From Bacteroidia bacterium (GTDB lineage: Bacteria > Bacteroidota > Bacteroidia > J057): DNA of 64,000 nucleotides. The stretch lies in NCBI GenBank assembly GCA_030430575.1, contig JAUIKF010000039.1, positions 1 through 64,000 on the forward strand. The letters are read 5' to 3'. The notes beneath the pieces were generated by a model, which was given only the letters and a program-made list of their open reading frames with translations, had not been told where the DNA came from and searched no databases. Position numbers and translations under genes: made by a program. Below, one piece after another: positions 43,898 through 52,766 of this stretch (positions within the stretch are counted from its first letter, which is position 1; each line of letters begins with the position of its first letter).

Positions 43898-46885
43898 TCA
43901 ATCCCTCAACGCCTCCACCTCCCCATCCCGCCGATGATACCCCGTCTCCGCCACCAGCCGCTCCGCCGCTGCCACATGCCCCAAAAAGCGCGCCTGCATC
44001 TCCGCACGCGACATCGTCATCGTCTCCCCCATCTCCATCACCTCAAAGTGATCTCCACCCTCCAACACCTGCGCCTGCGCCTGCACCAGCCGCGCCGCCT
44101 CTAAGTGATAGTCCGTCAAAAATAGCTTCATCTGGCCGTAGGTCGCGATCTCAAGGGCCTCATCGAGGTCTTCCCAAGCCTTGGAGAAGGCTTGGGTGTG
44201 GCGGTGGAGGGTGGCGCGGTTGATGAGGCCGCGAGCAATAAATTCCTGATCACCAGCCTCTCTTAAGCCCTCCACCGCTTGGTTGAGGAAGTGCGTGGCT
44301 TCTTGAAAAGCTGTCTGGGGCATAGGGGAAGGGGCCTTGCTATGCTGATCAAGGACTTGAAGCATCAAGGCTTTGCCAATGGTGAGGGTATTGAGAGCAA
44401 TGTCTAATAAAGTTCTTGACCCATTTAAAACTATTTCTAAGGCTTTCCTTGCCCGCTCCAGCACCTCCTGATACTTCCCTTTTGCCAGCAGCAAGTCACA
44501 GAATTGAAACCCTCGCAAAGAATAGAGGTAGGGATAACTTGGTTGGCGCTCTTGCTGCATGGCCTCTGCTTCTCGAAATAGCTTTTCTGCAGCTTGGAGG
44601 TCTCCTGCTTGGTGCAAGGCATCTGCACTTTTGGATCGTGAAGCTTCCATCCAAAACCCATCCTTACTGCGATCGGCATAGGTCACACTTTGTGCCCCAT
44701 ACGCTTGGGCAGCGGCGACATCGCCCAGGGTGAGGGAGAGTTCGCTAAGGTTGGAGGAAATTATTGAACATTCTTTATTATTATTCTGTTCCGAACTCAT
44801 CTCTAACCCCGCCTTCATCGGCTGCGCCGCTTCAGCCAGCCTGCCCACCGCACGAAGGGCAAAGCCTGCCCAGCCTAAGGTAACAGCTTGGTCAGCTGCC
44901 GTCAGGCCATCAGCAGGCTGATCCCATAAGCTTTCAAAAAAGCTGGATAAGCAGGCTAGATCTGCCCCTATTGCGCCAAGTTTGTGAACTGAATAACCTT
45001 CATTTTTCCTTCGAATTCTTTTATAAAAAACCTCACCCAACGCCTCCTGATGCTTCCCCGCCAAGCACCCATGCATCACCGCTGCAAAGAGAGGTTCCAT
45101 CTCCTCGACCTTATCAGGAAGCTCCTTCTCAGGCAGGTTTTTGTAGTATTCATATAAGCGGGAATGCGCTGCTTTCCATGCCTCAGGCTGCTGCTGTTGT
45201 AGGTTTTGCCCAAAATGCTCCCGAATCAGGGGATGGCAGTCCAGGGTATCTGGCTCTCTGGGATCTTTCTCTGCGATCAAGCGCAAGGCGCGCAGGTGGT
45301 TGAGGGCTTTTTGCCAGTCTTTTTCTGAAATGCGCTTCAGTTTATTTGTTAACCCTTTGATAGCAGGCTTTGCTCGGATGACCGCTATGGCTTCTTTAGT
45401 TGCGGGTCTATCAAAGAGACCAAGAATATGCAAAACACTCCATTCTGGGCCGTATGATTTACTGAAAAAGTTTTTTTTCCTTAAAAAAACTTTTTCATAA
45501 GATTCCATGACGCGGCGGGCGTGTCCTCCATGTGTTTCATCTTCTGTAAGCTTCTCGATCCGATCCCGCTGCTGGATATGACCATTGTGGAAGGCACGGA
45601 GGTAGCTGCCTACGAGGTTAAGCGCCAAGGCGTGACCTTTGAATTCTTCAACAGCTTTTGCGAATTCGGCCTGTGGCCCTTTGAGGCCATAGCCTTTCAA
45701 AACGGCAATTCCCGCTGCTTCTGAGAGCTTTCCGAGCGCTTGGGTGCGACTGGCTTTGCCGTCGGTGCTTTTGAGGTCGGTGACGGGCACACGGGAGGAG
45801 ATGACGCAGAGTCCATTGAGGTTGCGGACGAGGGTTTTGAGGAAGGCCGCCATGGCGGGGTCTTTGAGGCGGCCATGCATCTCCCCTGGAGCGTATTGCA
45901 AGGGTTCGAGGCCGTCGAGGATCAAGAGAGTTTTGGGTTTTGAGTTTTGGGTTTTGGGTTCTGTTTCTTGGGCATTTGTGATGACATTGGCGAGGAGGCG
46001 TCCTTTCTCATGCTGAGATTTGGGCATATCGCCTTGATAGCCGAACCATTGGAAGGCGTCGTTGAAGAAGCCGTCGGCGGAGGTCTGGCCTTGCTCTTTG
46101 GTGCCTTGGGAGTAGAAGGACCAGCCAAATACGCGCTGAGCACCGTCGAAGCCCTTTTCTTCCATTTCGTTGAGCCAGGCGTTGACGAGGGCGCTTTTGC
46201 CTACGCCGCCCCAGGCGATGAAGGAGATCACTTTGATCTTGGGATCGGCCCAGGCGTCGCGGAGGCGCTGGAGTTCCTTTTCGCGACCGTAGATGATGGG
46301 GTCGATGGTGGGGAGGCGGGAGAGGTCGGTTTTTTGGGTGGAAATAGGAGGGGCGTCGTTTGGCGGCCTTTCGTCATCTGATTTTTTACCAAAAAATCCT
46401 TTGTCTTCGAGTTTTATGAGTTGTTGGGAAAATTTGTGTTTGAGGTCTTCGATGCTGTTGTAGCGGGTGTAGAAGTGGCCCATTTTGTCGAGCTTGTCCT
46501 GAAAATCAAAAAGGGAATTCATGTCCGCCCGATTTTGACGATCTGGACTAATGGCCGCCGTCTTGAAGTAGGTATAGATAATCGGCCGCCCTGTTGACTC
46601 AAATGCCGCATACGCCGCGTCAAATTCCTCTAAGGTGTATTGCCCTACTTTGGTATGAAACAGCATCACGAAGATGTCGCATTGCTGGACGAGCTTATTG
46701 TACTCCGCCTGTAGGCGATCTGGTGAGATATGATCGATGTGGTCTTCCCAGATTTCGAGCTGGATAAAGGTGTCGCGGGGCGCCAGTTCCTTGTTTTTTC
46801 GATTGACCATTAGCTCAAACTGCTCACGGTCTGCTTTGAGTTCGCCAGAGGAGGCAAGGAAGAGGCGGATGATTTTTGTAGGCAT
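43898..46885 (-). CDS. STAND NTPase with TIR/DUF4062-like N-terminus and TPRs
   Basis: 995 residues. Residues 1-165 form an alpha/beta domain (IRLFLASSGELKADREQFEL, CDIFVMLFHTKVGQYTLEEF, PIIYTYFK) of the TIR/DUF4062-like type. A STAND ATPase (NB-ARC-like) follows: IIYGREKEL (198-206), Walker A WGGVGKSALV (225-234), Walker B LLILDGLEPL (320-329). A winged-helix-like region leads to TPR-like helical repeats (about 640-990). This is the sensor-switch-effector layout of bacterial defence STANDs. Residues 305-319 (NAQETEPKTQNSKPK) come from a low-complexity tract like the intergenic spacers. G+C is higher at both ends. It is solitary, with an ATG start. Confidence 0.88.
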   Translation of the reverse strand: MPTKIIRLFLASSGELKADREQFELMVNRKNKELAPRDTFIQLEIWEDHIDHISPDRLQAEYNKLVQQCDIFVMLFHTKVGQYTLEEFDAAYAAFESTGRPIIYTYFKTAAISPDRQNRADMNSLFDFQDKLDKMGHFYTRYNSIEDLKHKFSQQLIKLEDKGFFGKKSDDERPPNDAPPISTQKTDLSRLPTIDPIIYGREKELQRLRDAWADPKIKVISFIAWGGVGKSALVNAWLNEMEEKGFDGAQRVFGWSFYSQGTKEQGQTSADGFFNDAFQWFGYQGDMPKSQHEKGRLLANVITNAQETEPKTQNSKPKTLLILDGLEPLQYAPGEMHGRLKDPAMAAFLKTLVRNLNGLCVISSRVPVTDLKSTDGKASRTQALGKLSEAAGIAVLKGYGLKGPQAEFAKAVEEFKGHALALNLVGSYLRAFHNGHIQQRDRIEKLTEDETHGGHARRVMESYEKVFLRKKNFFSKSYGPEWSVLHILGLFDRPATKEAIAVIRAKPAIKGLTNKLKRISEKDWQKALNHLRALRLIAEKDPREPDTLDCHPLIREHFGQNLQQQQPEAWKAAHSRLYEYYKNLPEKELPDKVEEMEPLFAAVMHGCLAGKHQEALGEVFYKRIRRKNEGYSVHKLGAIGADLACLSSFFESLWDQPADGLTAADQAVTLGWAGFALRAVGRLAEAAQPMKAGLEMSSEQNNNKECSIISSNLSELSLTLGDVAAAQAYGAQSVTYADRSKDGFWMEASRSKSADALHQAGDLQAAEKLFREAEAMQQERQPSYPYLYSLRGFQFCDLLLAKGKYQEVLERARKALEIVLNGSRTLLDIALNTLTIGKALMLQVLDQHSKAPSPMPQTAFQEATHFLNQAVEGLREAGDQEFIARGLINRATLHRHTQAFSKAWEDLDEALEIATYGQMKLFLTDYHLEAARLVQAQAQVLEGGDHFEVMEMGETMTMSRAEMQARFLGHVAAAERLVAETGYHRRDGEVEALRD

Positions 46886-47344
46886 GGATGGGCGTTGACT
46901 TACAGGTATTTACGCTATTTTTTGGAAATATAAATCTAATAATTTTTCCTTTCTACTTCATCCATTCTTTCATAAATTCCTTTTTTGGTTTTCTCTTAAA
47001 TTGCTGTTTTTATTTCTTGTTGTGTTACTTTTTTTAGAAAAAAGTAACCAAAAAATCGAAGCGAGCTAACCAAGGCCAACGCTTCTATCCCTCCGCGCGC
47101 GCTCGCTTCACCCCAGCCGCACTTCCTTGCGAAATCGCCACCAAATGGCGATGTTTACTTATTCAAAAAGCATAAAAACTCGTATATAGCACTCCATCAG
47201 TGAATCTTTCGTGGCTTGTGCGAAGACCCTTTGAAGGGTCGGGGCCAGTGCGATCGGGATGTTCCAAGCCTAGATGTTACAAAACATCACCTCCTTTTTT
47301 ACTAACTTAGCCAAGCATTTTGATTTTCATTTGATTCTCACTAC
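46886..47344. other. 459-bp intergenic region before the NhaC gene
   Basis: It holds copy 2 of the 101-bp element (47022-47122) and nothing else recognisable. It separates divergent genes, so promoters for the STAND and antiporter genes should lie here. Confidence 0.6.
47022..47122 (-). repeat. 101-bp dispersed element, copy 2 (inverted)
   Basis: Read on the minus strand, it begins GTGCGGCTGGGGTGAAGCGA, has stem GAAGCGAGC/GCTCGCTTC and ends with the same GTTAC...GTAAC hairpin as 42189-42289. Both copies are 101 bp. Relative to copy 1, A-T became G-C and G-C became A-T at two paired stem positions. Confidence 0.85.
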
Positions 47345-49372
47345 ATGACCGCAAAAAATTATTTACTCACGCTTTTACTTGTGATCGCTGGACTGGCCGT
47401 ATGGGCGCAGGAGGGCGAGTTTGAAGGATATGTTGATTTGCAGGCGAGTCCGCAGGTGTACAGTGCAGAGAATGTGCATATTACGCCGCCCAAACTCCTG
47501 ATGGAGAAGGACACGGCCCGCTTTGACATCGTTTTTGCCAATAGCGACAAGGCGCATGGCAGCATCGATATCATCGTTGATGACACGATCTACCAGACCT
47601 TGGAGCTGGCCTCCGGCAAAGGCACCTTTTGGTACGTCCCCCAAACAGACAAGAAGACTTTCACGGTCGATATCGAAGAATATCGCCAAGAGGTGGACAT
47701 CAACCCGATTCCGCTCTGGACGTCGATTTTGGCACCGCTGATCGCGATTTTGCTGGCCTTGGTGTTCAGGGAAGTGGTGATTTCCATCTTCCTGGGGATT
47801 TTTGTGGGAGCGGCGATCATTGGGTATTACGACGCAGGGTCATTGGCGGGGATCGGCCAGGGATTTCTGGATGTGATCAGCCATTATTTGGTGGATGCCG
47901 TGGCGGATTCGAGTCATGTGTCGATCTTGATCTTCACCTTACTGATTGGCGGCATGGTCGCCATTGTCTCGAAGAACGGCGGCATGCAAGGCATCGTCAA
48001 TATCATTGCGCGCATGGCGCGGACAGCGCGCTCGGGGCAGTTTGCCACATGGATCATGGGCATTTCCATCTTCTTCGACGACTACGCCAATTCCCTCGTC
48101 GTGGGCAAAACCATGCGCCCCATCACCGACAAGCTGCGCATCTCTCGTGAGAAGCTCGCCTACATCGTGGACTCCACGGCTGCGCCTGTGTCAGCACTCG
48201 CCTTTATCACGACGTGGATTGGGGCGGAGCTAGGCTACATACAAGGCGCTATCCAGGGGTTGGCAGATTTTCCGCAGGCATTAAGTCCCTATTCCATTTT
48301 TCTCAGTTCCCTCGAATATTCCTTTTACCCCATCTTCACCCTCATCTTCATCGTCATCCTGATCGCTACAGGACGTGACTTCGGACCTATGCATAAGGCA
48401 GAACGGCGTGCCCGATTGACTGGGCAAGTGAGCAAAGACCTCGACGATGACCAAAGCGAATCCTCAGGGGGCGAAGACTTCACGCCGCTTCCAGAGGCCA
48501 TTCCACGGGCGATGAATGCGCTGATACCGATTCTGGTCTTAATTACAGGCGTTATTGCTGGCCTGATGTATACGGGATGGGATCAAGGCGTTTGGGATGA
48601 TCCCGAACTGAGTTTTAGCATGAAGCTTTCAACTATTATTGGACAATCTGATAGCTACTCTGCCCTTCTCTGGGCTTCCACAGCAGGTGTTATTGCCGCT
48701 TTGATCCTGACCATTCTCCAAGGCTTTATGACCCTTCAACGGGGCATAGAGACCATGATCACGGGCTTTAAGGCGATGCTGCCTGCCTTGATCATTCTGG
48801 TCTTGGCCTGGGGCCTTGCCCAACTCACAAAAGACATGGCCACGGCTACTTACCTCGTGGGATTCTTGGGAGATGAGCCTTCCAAGGACTTGATCTACTG
48901 GCTGCCCGCCTTGACGTTCTTGCTGGCGGCGGCAGTTGCCTTTGCCACGGGATCGTCATGGGGCACGATGGCGATCCTCTATCCGGTGATGTTGTTTTTT
49001 GTGTGGGAAGCAGGGGTAAAGGCGGGCATGACGCCCGGCGGCGATGAGCTAATGCCCATCTTTTTCAGCGTCGTTTCGGCCGTATTAGCAGGATCGGTGA
49101 TGGGAGACCATTGTTCCCCTATTTCTGATACGACTATCCTGAGTTCTCTCGCATCGGACTGTAACCATATCGACCACGTGCGCACGCAGTTGCCGTATGC
49201 CTTAACAGTCGGAACGATTGCGATGCTGATTGGCACCATTCCAGCCGCTTATGGCATGCCTTCATATGTCACTTTCCCCCTCGGAATTGCCGTGATGATA
49301 GGCTTTGTGTTGTTATTGGGCAAAAAGATTGAGACGCCGAAGAAGGCGGAAGATCGGTTGTTGGGAGAGTAG
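47345..49372 (+). CDS. NhaC-type Na+/H+ antiporter family protein with extra N-terminal domain
   Basis: 675 residues. After a signal peptide (ends WAQ-EG), an extracytoplasmic beta domain (about 22-115) precedes about 11-12 membrane helices. NhaC-family features include MGISIFFDDYANSLVVG (about 235-251), DSTAAPVSALAFITTW (about 278-293), ATGSSWGTMAILYP (about 537-550) and GDHCSPISDTTILSS (about 590-604). The family exchanges Na+ (or malate/lactate) for protons. The exported N-terminal domain is not part of the classical antiporter. It starts at ATG. Confidence 0.9.
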   Translation: MTAKNYLLTLLLVIAGLAVWAQEGEFEGYVDLQASPQVYSAENVHITPPKLLMEKDTARFDIVFANSDKAHGSIDIIVDDTIYQTLELASGKGTFWYVPQTDKKTFTVDIEEYRQEVDINPIPLWTSILAPLIAILLALVFREVVISIFLGIFVGAAIIGYYDAGSLAGIGQGFLDVISHYLVDAVADSSHVSILIFTLLIGGMVAIVSKNGGMQGIVNIIARMARTARSGQFATWIMGISIFFDDYANSLVVGKTMRPITDKLRISREKLAYIVDSTAAPVSALAFITTWIGAELGYIQGAIQGLADFPQALSPYSIFLSSLEYSFYPIFTLIFIVILIATGRDFGPMHKAERRARLTGQVSKDLDDDQSESSGGEDFTPLPEAIPRAMNALIPILVLITGVIAGLMYTGWDQGVWDDPELSFSMKLSTIIGQSDSYSALLWASTAGVIAALILTILQGFMTLQRGIETMITGFKAMLPALIILVLAWGLAQLTKDMATATYLVGFLGDEPSKDLIYWLPALTFLLAAAVAFATGSSWGTMAILYPVMLFFVWEAGVKAGMTPGGDELMPIFFSVVSAVLAGSVMGDHCSPISDTTILSSLASDCNHIDHVRTQLPYALTVGTIAMLIGTIPAAYGMPSYVTFPLGIAVMIGFVLLLGKKIETPKKAEDRLLGE

Positions 49373-49472
49373 CGGAAATGAAAAATAAAGAATAAAAAAC
49401 AAGGAAGTAAAAAGGGAAGAGGCACTTTGCACTTTCTTGTTCCTTGTTTGTTATTTTGACTTATACATCCTC

Positions 49473-50162
49473 ATGTCAAAACCAAAACTAGTTGTCCTCA
49501 CAGGCGCAGGCATCAGCGCAGAAAGCGGTCTCAAGACCTTTCGAGGCGCAGGAGGCTTGTGGGAAGGCCATCGCGTGACGGATGTCGCCACACCAGAGGC
49601 ATTTCGCGCTGATCCGGAAATGGTCTTGCGCTTCTACAATGAGCGCCGCCATCAAGCCTTTGCCGCCCAGCCCAATGCAGGGCATTTGGGCCTGGTGGAG
49701 CTGGAAAAGACCTTTGATGTCACCATCATTACTCAAAACATCGATGACCTCCACGAGCGCGCAGGCTCTTCTCATATCATCCACCTACATGGTGAGCTCC
49801 GCAAGAAGCGCAGCGCCCAAAACCCCAACCTCATCGAAGATTGGGTGGAAGATATTCACGTGGGGGATTTAGCGCCTGACGGAGGGCAATGGCGACCACA
49901 TATCGTGTGGTTTGGCGAGCAAGTGCCTATGCTTGACGAAGCTGTTCCCCACGTCTATCAGGCAGATGTCCTGGTAGTGGTGGGCACTTCCCTGGTCGTC
50001 TATCCTGCGGCTAGCCTCGTGGACTACGTCCGCCCAGGAAAGAAGATCTACGTCGTAGACCCTAATCGCCCATCGGGCATGTATGTGGCTAATGAGGTTG
50101 AGTTTATTGAGGAGCCAGCGAGTACGGGGGTTCCAAAACTTGTAGAGCGTCTGAGCGTCTGA
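49473..50162 (+). CDS. Sir2-family NAD-dependent deacylase without zinc cysteines
   Basis: 229 residues from the ATG at 49473 (MSKPKLVVLTGAGISAESGL). Sirtuin motifs: GAGISAESG (10-18), TQNIDDLHERAG (about 88-99), catalytic His in IIHLHGEL, and WFGEQVP with VVGTSLVVYPAA. The small zinc domain lacks all four cysteines (HGELRKKRSAQNPNLIEDW), as in the zinc-independent class III-type bacterial sirtuins. It removes acyl groups from protein lysines, using NAD+. The stop codon lies in an 8-bp tandem repeat (50145-50255). Start choice: the frame extends upstream only through non-conserved codons. Confidence 0.92.
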   Translation: MSKPKLVVLTGAGISAESGLKTFRGAGGLWEGHRVTDVATPEAFRADPEMVLRFYNERRHQAFAAQPNAGHLGLVELEKTFDVTIITQNIDDLHERAGSSHIIHLHGELRKKRSAQNPNLIEDWVEDIHVGDLAPDGGQWRPHIVWFGEQVPMLDEAVPHVYQADVLVVVGTSLVVYPAASLVDYVRPGKKIYVVDPNRPSGMYVANEVEFIEEPASTGVPKLVERLSV

Positions 50163-50255
50163 GCGTCTGAGCGTCTGAGCGTCTGAGCGTCTGAGCGTCT
50201 GAGCGTCTGAGCGTCTGAGCGTCTGAGCGTCTGAGCGTCTGAGCGTCTGAGCGTC
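50145..50255. repeat. 8-bp tandem repeat (GAGCGTCT, about 14 copies)
   Basis: Thirteen perfect copies of GAGCGTCT and a partial fourteenth run from the last codons of the sirtuin gene into the intergenic region. The reading frame enters as GAG CGT CTG AGC GTC TGA, so the stop codon is in the third copy. Changes in repeat number downstream of that would leave the protein unchanged. It is a likely hypervariable (VNTR) locus. Confidence 0.97.
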
Positions 50256-50325
50256 AAACAGATACTTGAACTTGATACTTGAGTTTGAGTTTGAATTTTC
50301 CCTTTACATTCAGACCATCGGACAT

Positions 50326-51885
50326 TCAGACTTTCTTCACCAACTTCGCAGCGCCTTCGGCGCAGCGCTCCCCGTCAATCGCGGCAGACATGATGCCGCC
50401 TGCATATCCTGCCCCTTCTCCGCAGGGGAAAAATCCTTCCATCCCAGGATGCATGAGCGTCTCCCGATCGCGTGGGATGCGAATCGGACAGGAAGTCCGT
50501 GACTCTACGCCGACGAGGATGGCTTCATTTGTGAGGTAGCCGCGCAGGTGCTTGCCAAAATGGCGAAAAGCCTTGCGCAGGCGTTGGTGGACAAAGTCTG
50601 GCAAGACATCGCTGAGGTCAGCCGTGGTGATACCTGGCAGGTAAGAGCATTCAGGCAAATTTTGGGAAGGTCTTCTGTGGACAAAGTCTGCCAACCGTTG
50701 CGCGGGGGCCACTTGTTTGCCGCCGCCGGCTTGCTCTGCCAAGCGCTCTACAGCGGCCTGGAATTCCACGCCCTCAAGCGGATTCCCCGTCTTTCTATAA
50801 TCTGCTAAGTCTACGCTTACCACCATGCCCGAATTGGCAAAGCCCGTGTTCCGTAAGGACGGCGACCAGCCATTGACGACGAGTTCTGAGGGGTCAGTCG
50901 TAGCAGGACAAATGATGCCACCAGGGCACATACAGAAAGAGTAGACGCCCTTGTCGCTGATTTGTCGCACCAGCGAATAGCTTGCGGCGGGCAGGTTGGG
51001 ATGGCGGGGACCTCTGCTGTGGTATTGGATAGAATCGATTAAGGCCTGCGGATGCTCCACGCGCACGCCTAAGGCAAAAGGTTTGGCTTCAAGGGCAATC
51101 CCTTCTTTGTTCAACATCCTGAATATATCACGCGCCGAATGGCCCGTAGCGAGGATCAATGCCTTGACAGGCCATACCTCTCCCCCATTTACCACAATAT
51201 CCGTCAACTGATTGCCCGAATACTTTAGGCCTTCCAGCTTGGTATCAAAGTGAATTTCTCCCCCACATTCCACAATCTGTGCACTGATCTGCTGGATGAT
51301 TCCGGGTAATTTATTGGTGCCAATATGGGGGTGAGCATCGATGAGGATCTCATCAGTCGCGCCGTACTTGACCAAGATGTCAAGGATTCGCCTTACGTCA
51401 CCTCGCTTCTTGGAGCGGGTGTAGAGCTTGCCATCCGAAAAGGTACCTGCGCCGCCTTCTCCAAAGCAATAATTGCTTTCGGGATTGACAATGCCTTCTT
51501 TGTTAAGGGCTGCGAGGTCACGCCTACGGGCACGCACGTCTTTGCCACGTTCGATCACGACAGGCTTGATGCCTAGTTCTATCAGCCGTAGGGCGGCAAA
51601 GAGTCCAGCAGGGCCTAGGCCTACGATATGCGCTTCTGGCGCCTTACTCACATCCTTGAGTTCCAGGTCAAAAGGAGTTCCAGGCGCAAAGGGTTCGTCT
51701 ACCCAGACATTCAGTCGGAGGACATATCGCGCGGGAAACTTCCGTGCGTCAATGGACCGTTTTATGACTTCAAGATGAGTAATGCGATTGGGCGCAACAT
51801 TGAGGGAGCGTGCTGCGAGCTTCTGCATCACATCGGGCTGACCGTACTGGTCTGGGGTAAGGTGAATGGTACATGCTTGTGGCAT
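50326..51885 (-). CDS. FAD-dependent dehydrogenase of the COG2509 type
   Basis: 519 residues from the ATG at 51885 (MPQACTIHLTPDQ); the frame to 51909 begins inside a hairpin. An N-terminal ferredoxin-like domain (1-85) precedes the FAD-binding Rossmann motif IVGLGPAGLFAALRL (about 87-101) and CFGEGGAGTFSDGKLYTR (about 140-157). The C-terminal GEGAGYAGGIMSAA is typical of this uncharacterised flavoprotein group. The substrate is unknown. A hairpin plus T-run and a nested palindrome precede it. Confidence 0.9.
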   Translation of the reverse strand: MPQACTIHLTPDQYGQPDVMQKLAARSLNVAPNRITHLEVIKRSIDARKFPARYVLRLNVWVDEPFAPGTPFDLELKDVSKAPEAHIVGLGPAGLFAALRLIELGIKPVVIERGKDVRARRRDLAALNKEGIVNPESNYCFGEGGAGTFSDGKLYTRSKKRGDVRRILDILVKYGATDEILIDAHPHIGTNKLPGIIQQISAQIVECGGEIHFDTKLEGLKYSGNQLTDIVVNGGEVWPVKALILATGHSARDIFRMLNKEGIALEAKPFALGVRVEHPQALIDSIQYHSRGPRHPNLPAASYSLVRQISDKGVYSFCMCPGGIICPATTDPSELVVNGWSPSLRNTGFANSGMVVSVDLADYRKTGNPLEGVEFQAAVERLAEQAGGGKQVAPAQRLADFVHRRPSQNLPECSYLPGITTADLSDVLPDFVHQRLRKAFRHFGKHLRGYLTNEAILVGVESRTSCPIRIPRDRETLMHPGMEGFFPCGEGAGYAGGIMSAAIDGERCAEGAAKLVKKV

Positions 51886-51899
51886 GGCGCAAAGATAGC

Positions 51900-51935
51900 A
51901 AAAAGTCACCCCGAGAGAATTCTGGGGTGACTTTC
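51900..51935 (-). terminator. hairpin with T-run just ahead of the flavoprotein start
   Basis: Arms AAAGTCACCCC (51903-51913) and GGGGTGACTTT (51925-51935). On the minus strand the stem is followed by about six Ts, then the ATG at 51885 only 15 bp later. It may terminate the MarR gene's transcript, or act as a leader attenuator for the flavoprotein gene, because no room for a separate promoter remains between it and the start codon. Confidence 0.65.
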
Positions 51936-51994
51936 TTCATACGTTTTATACATTAGACTCAATAGAATGCCTGCCTAGACTTAGGGTCATTTTC

Positions 51995-52075
51995 TGAACC
52001 ATATAAGACATTTAAGGGCATATAAGGTCAAAAAGGCGGTTTTCTTATATGTTCTTATATTCCTTATATGGTTCA
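51995..52075. repeat. nested palindrome with four CATATAAG units
   Basis: Outer arms TGAACCATATAAG (51995-52007) and CTTATATGGTTCA (52063-52075). Inner arms CATATAAG (52019-52026) and CTTATATG (52044-52051). The units are symmetric around about 52035. It lies between a MarR gene and the flavoprotein gene. It resembles short mobile intergenic palindromes, or a tandem operator. Confidence 0.8.
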
Positions 52076-52122
52076 AAAAAAACGACTTTCTACCCAGTTT
52101 AAAGTAGTAAAATGATCTACGA

Positions 52123-52575
52123 TCAACCTGCCTTCAAGAGAGAGTTCATTTTTTCGATTCCGGATACTAAAGCGGTGAAATCGTGTGGTTTGCTTTCGGC
52201 AGTGACCGCTTCAGCCATCTCACGAGTGTAGGCGTTAAGTTCATTCAGCAGGTTTTGTCCTTTGGGAGTAGGACGGATGTAAATGACGCGTCGATCTTCT
52301 TTAGAATTTTTGCGTTTTACCAGCCGGTTTTTTTCAAGTTTGTCAATTGTGCTGGTAAGGGTGCTGAGTTTAATGTTGAAGTACTCCCCTACTTCTTTCA
52401 TTTTTTGCATTTCGTGCAAATCCAGATAGCGAATGATTTCCACCTCCATTTCAGATACTTTGTATCGGTTGAGGATGGACAGTCGCCGGTGGTTCAGCGC
52501 GAAAATCAGATCTGTGACAATAGTTTCAAGACGAAGAGCATTAGGTTCGGGAAAAAGTTTGTTTACAGTACTCAT
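52123..52575 (-). CDS. MarR-family transcription regulator 1
   Basis: About 150 residues from the ATG at 52575; the frame reaches a TTG at 52599. Winged helix-turn-helix: KMKEVGEYFNIKLSTLTSTIDKLEKNRLVKRKNSKEDRR with the DRR-type wing (SKEDRRVIYIRPTPKG). It is the most diverged of three tandem paralogues (next 52847-53290 and 53310-53765), and the order suggests local duplication. MarR proteins are usually dimeric repressors released by small molecules; the ligand is not evident. Confidence 0.93.
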   Translation of the reverse strand: MSTVNKLFPEPNALRLETIVTDLIFALNHRRLSILNRYKVSEMEVEIIRYLDLHEMQKMKEVGEYFNIKLSTLTSTIDKLEKNRLVKRKNSKEDRRVIYIRPTPKGQNLLNELNAYTREMAEAVTAESKPHDFTALVSGIEKMNSLLKAG

Positions 52576-52766
52576 CAACGGGTTATAAATTCTATTCAAT
52601 CCATGGGTTACTCTGTATTGTGTTTGATTTGAAGGGGAGAATAATATTTATATGGTGAATTTAAACTTTTATTTACAAAAAATATCATAAACCTAGAACT
52701 TTTCTACAAAAAGCTCGCCAAAGTCAACTTATTACCCTTTAAAAATGTTTTTTTTACCAAAAGTAG

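Noticed and set aside
50048-50257. Minus-strand frame made of TLRRSDAQ repeats
   Set aside because: Translation of the 8-bp tandem repeat; no coding signal.
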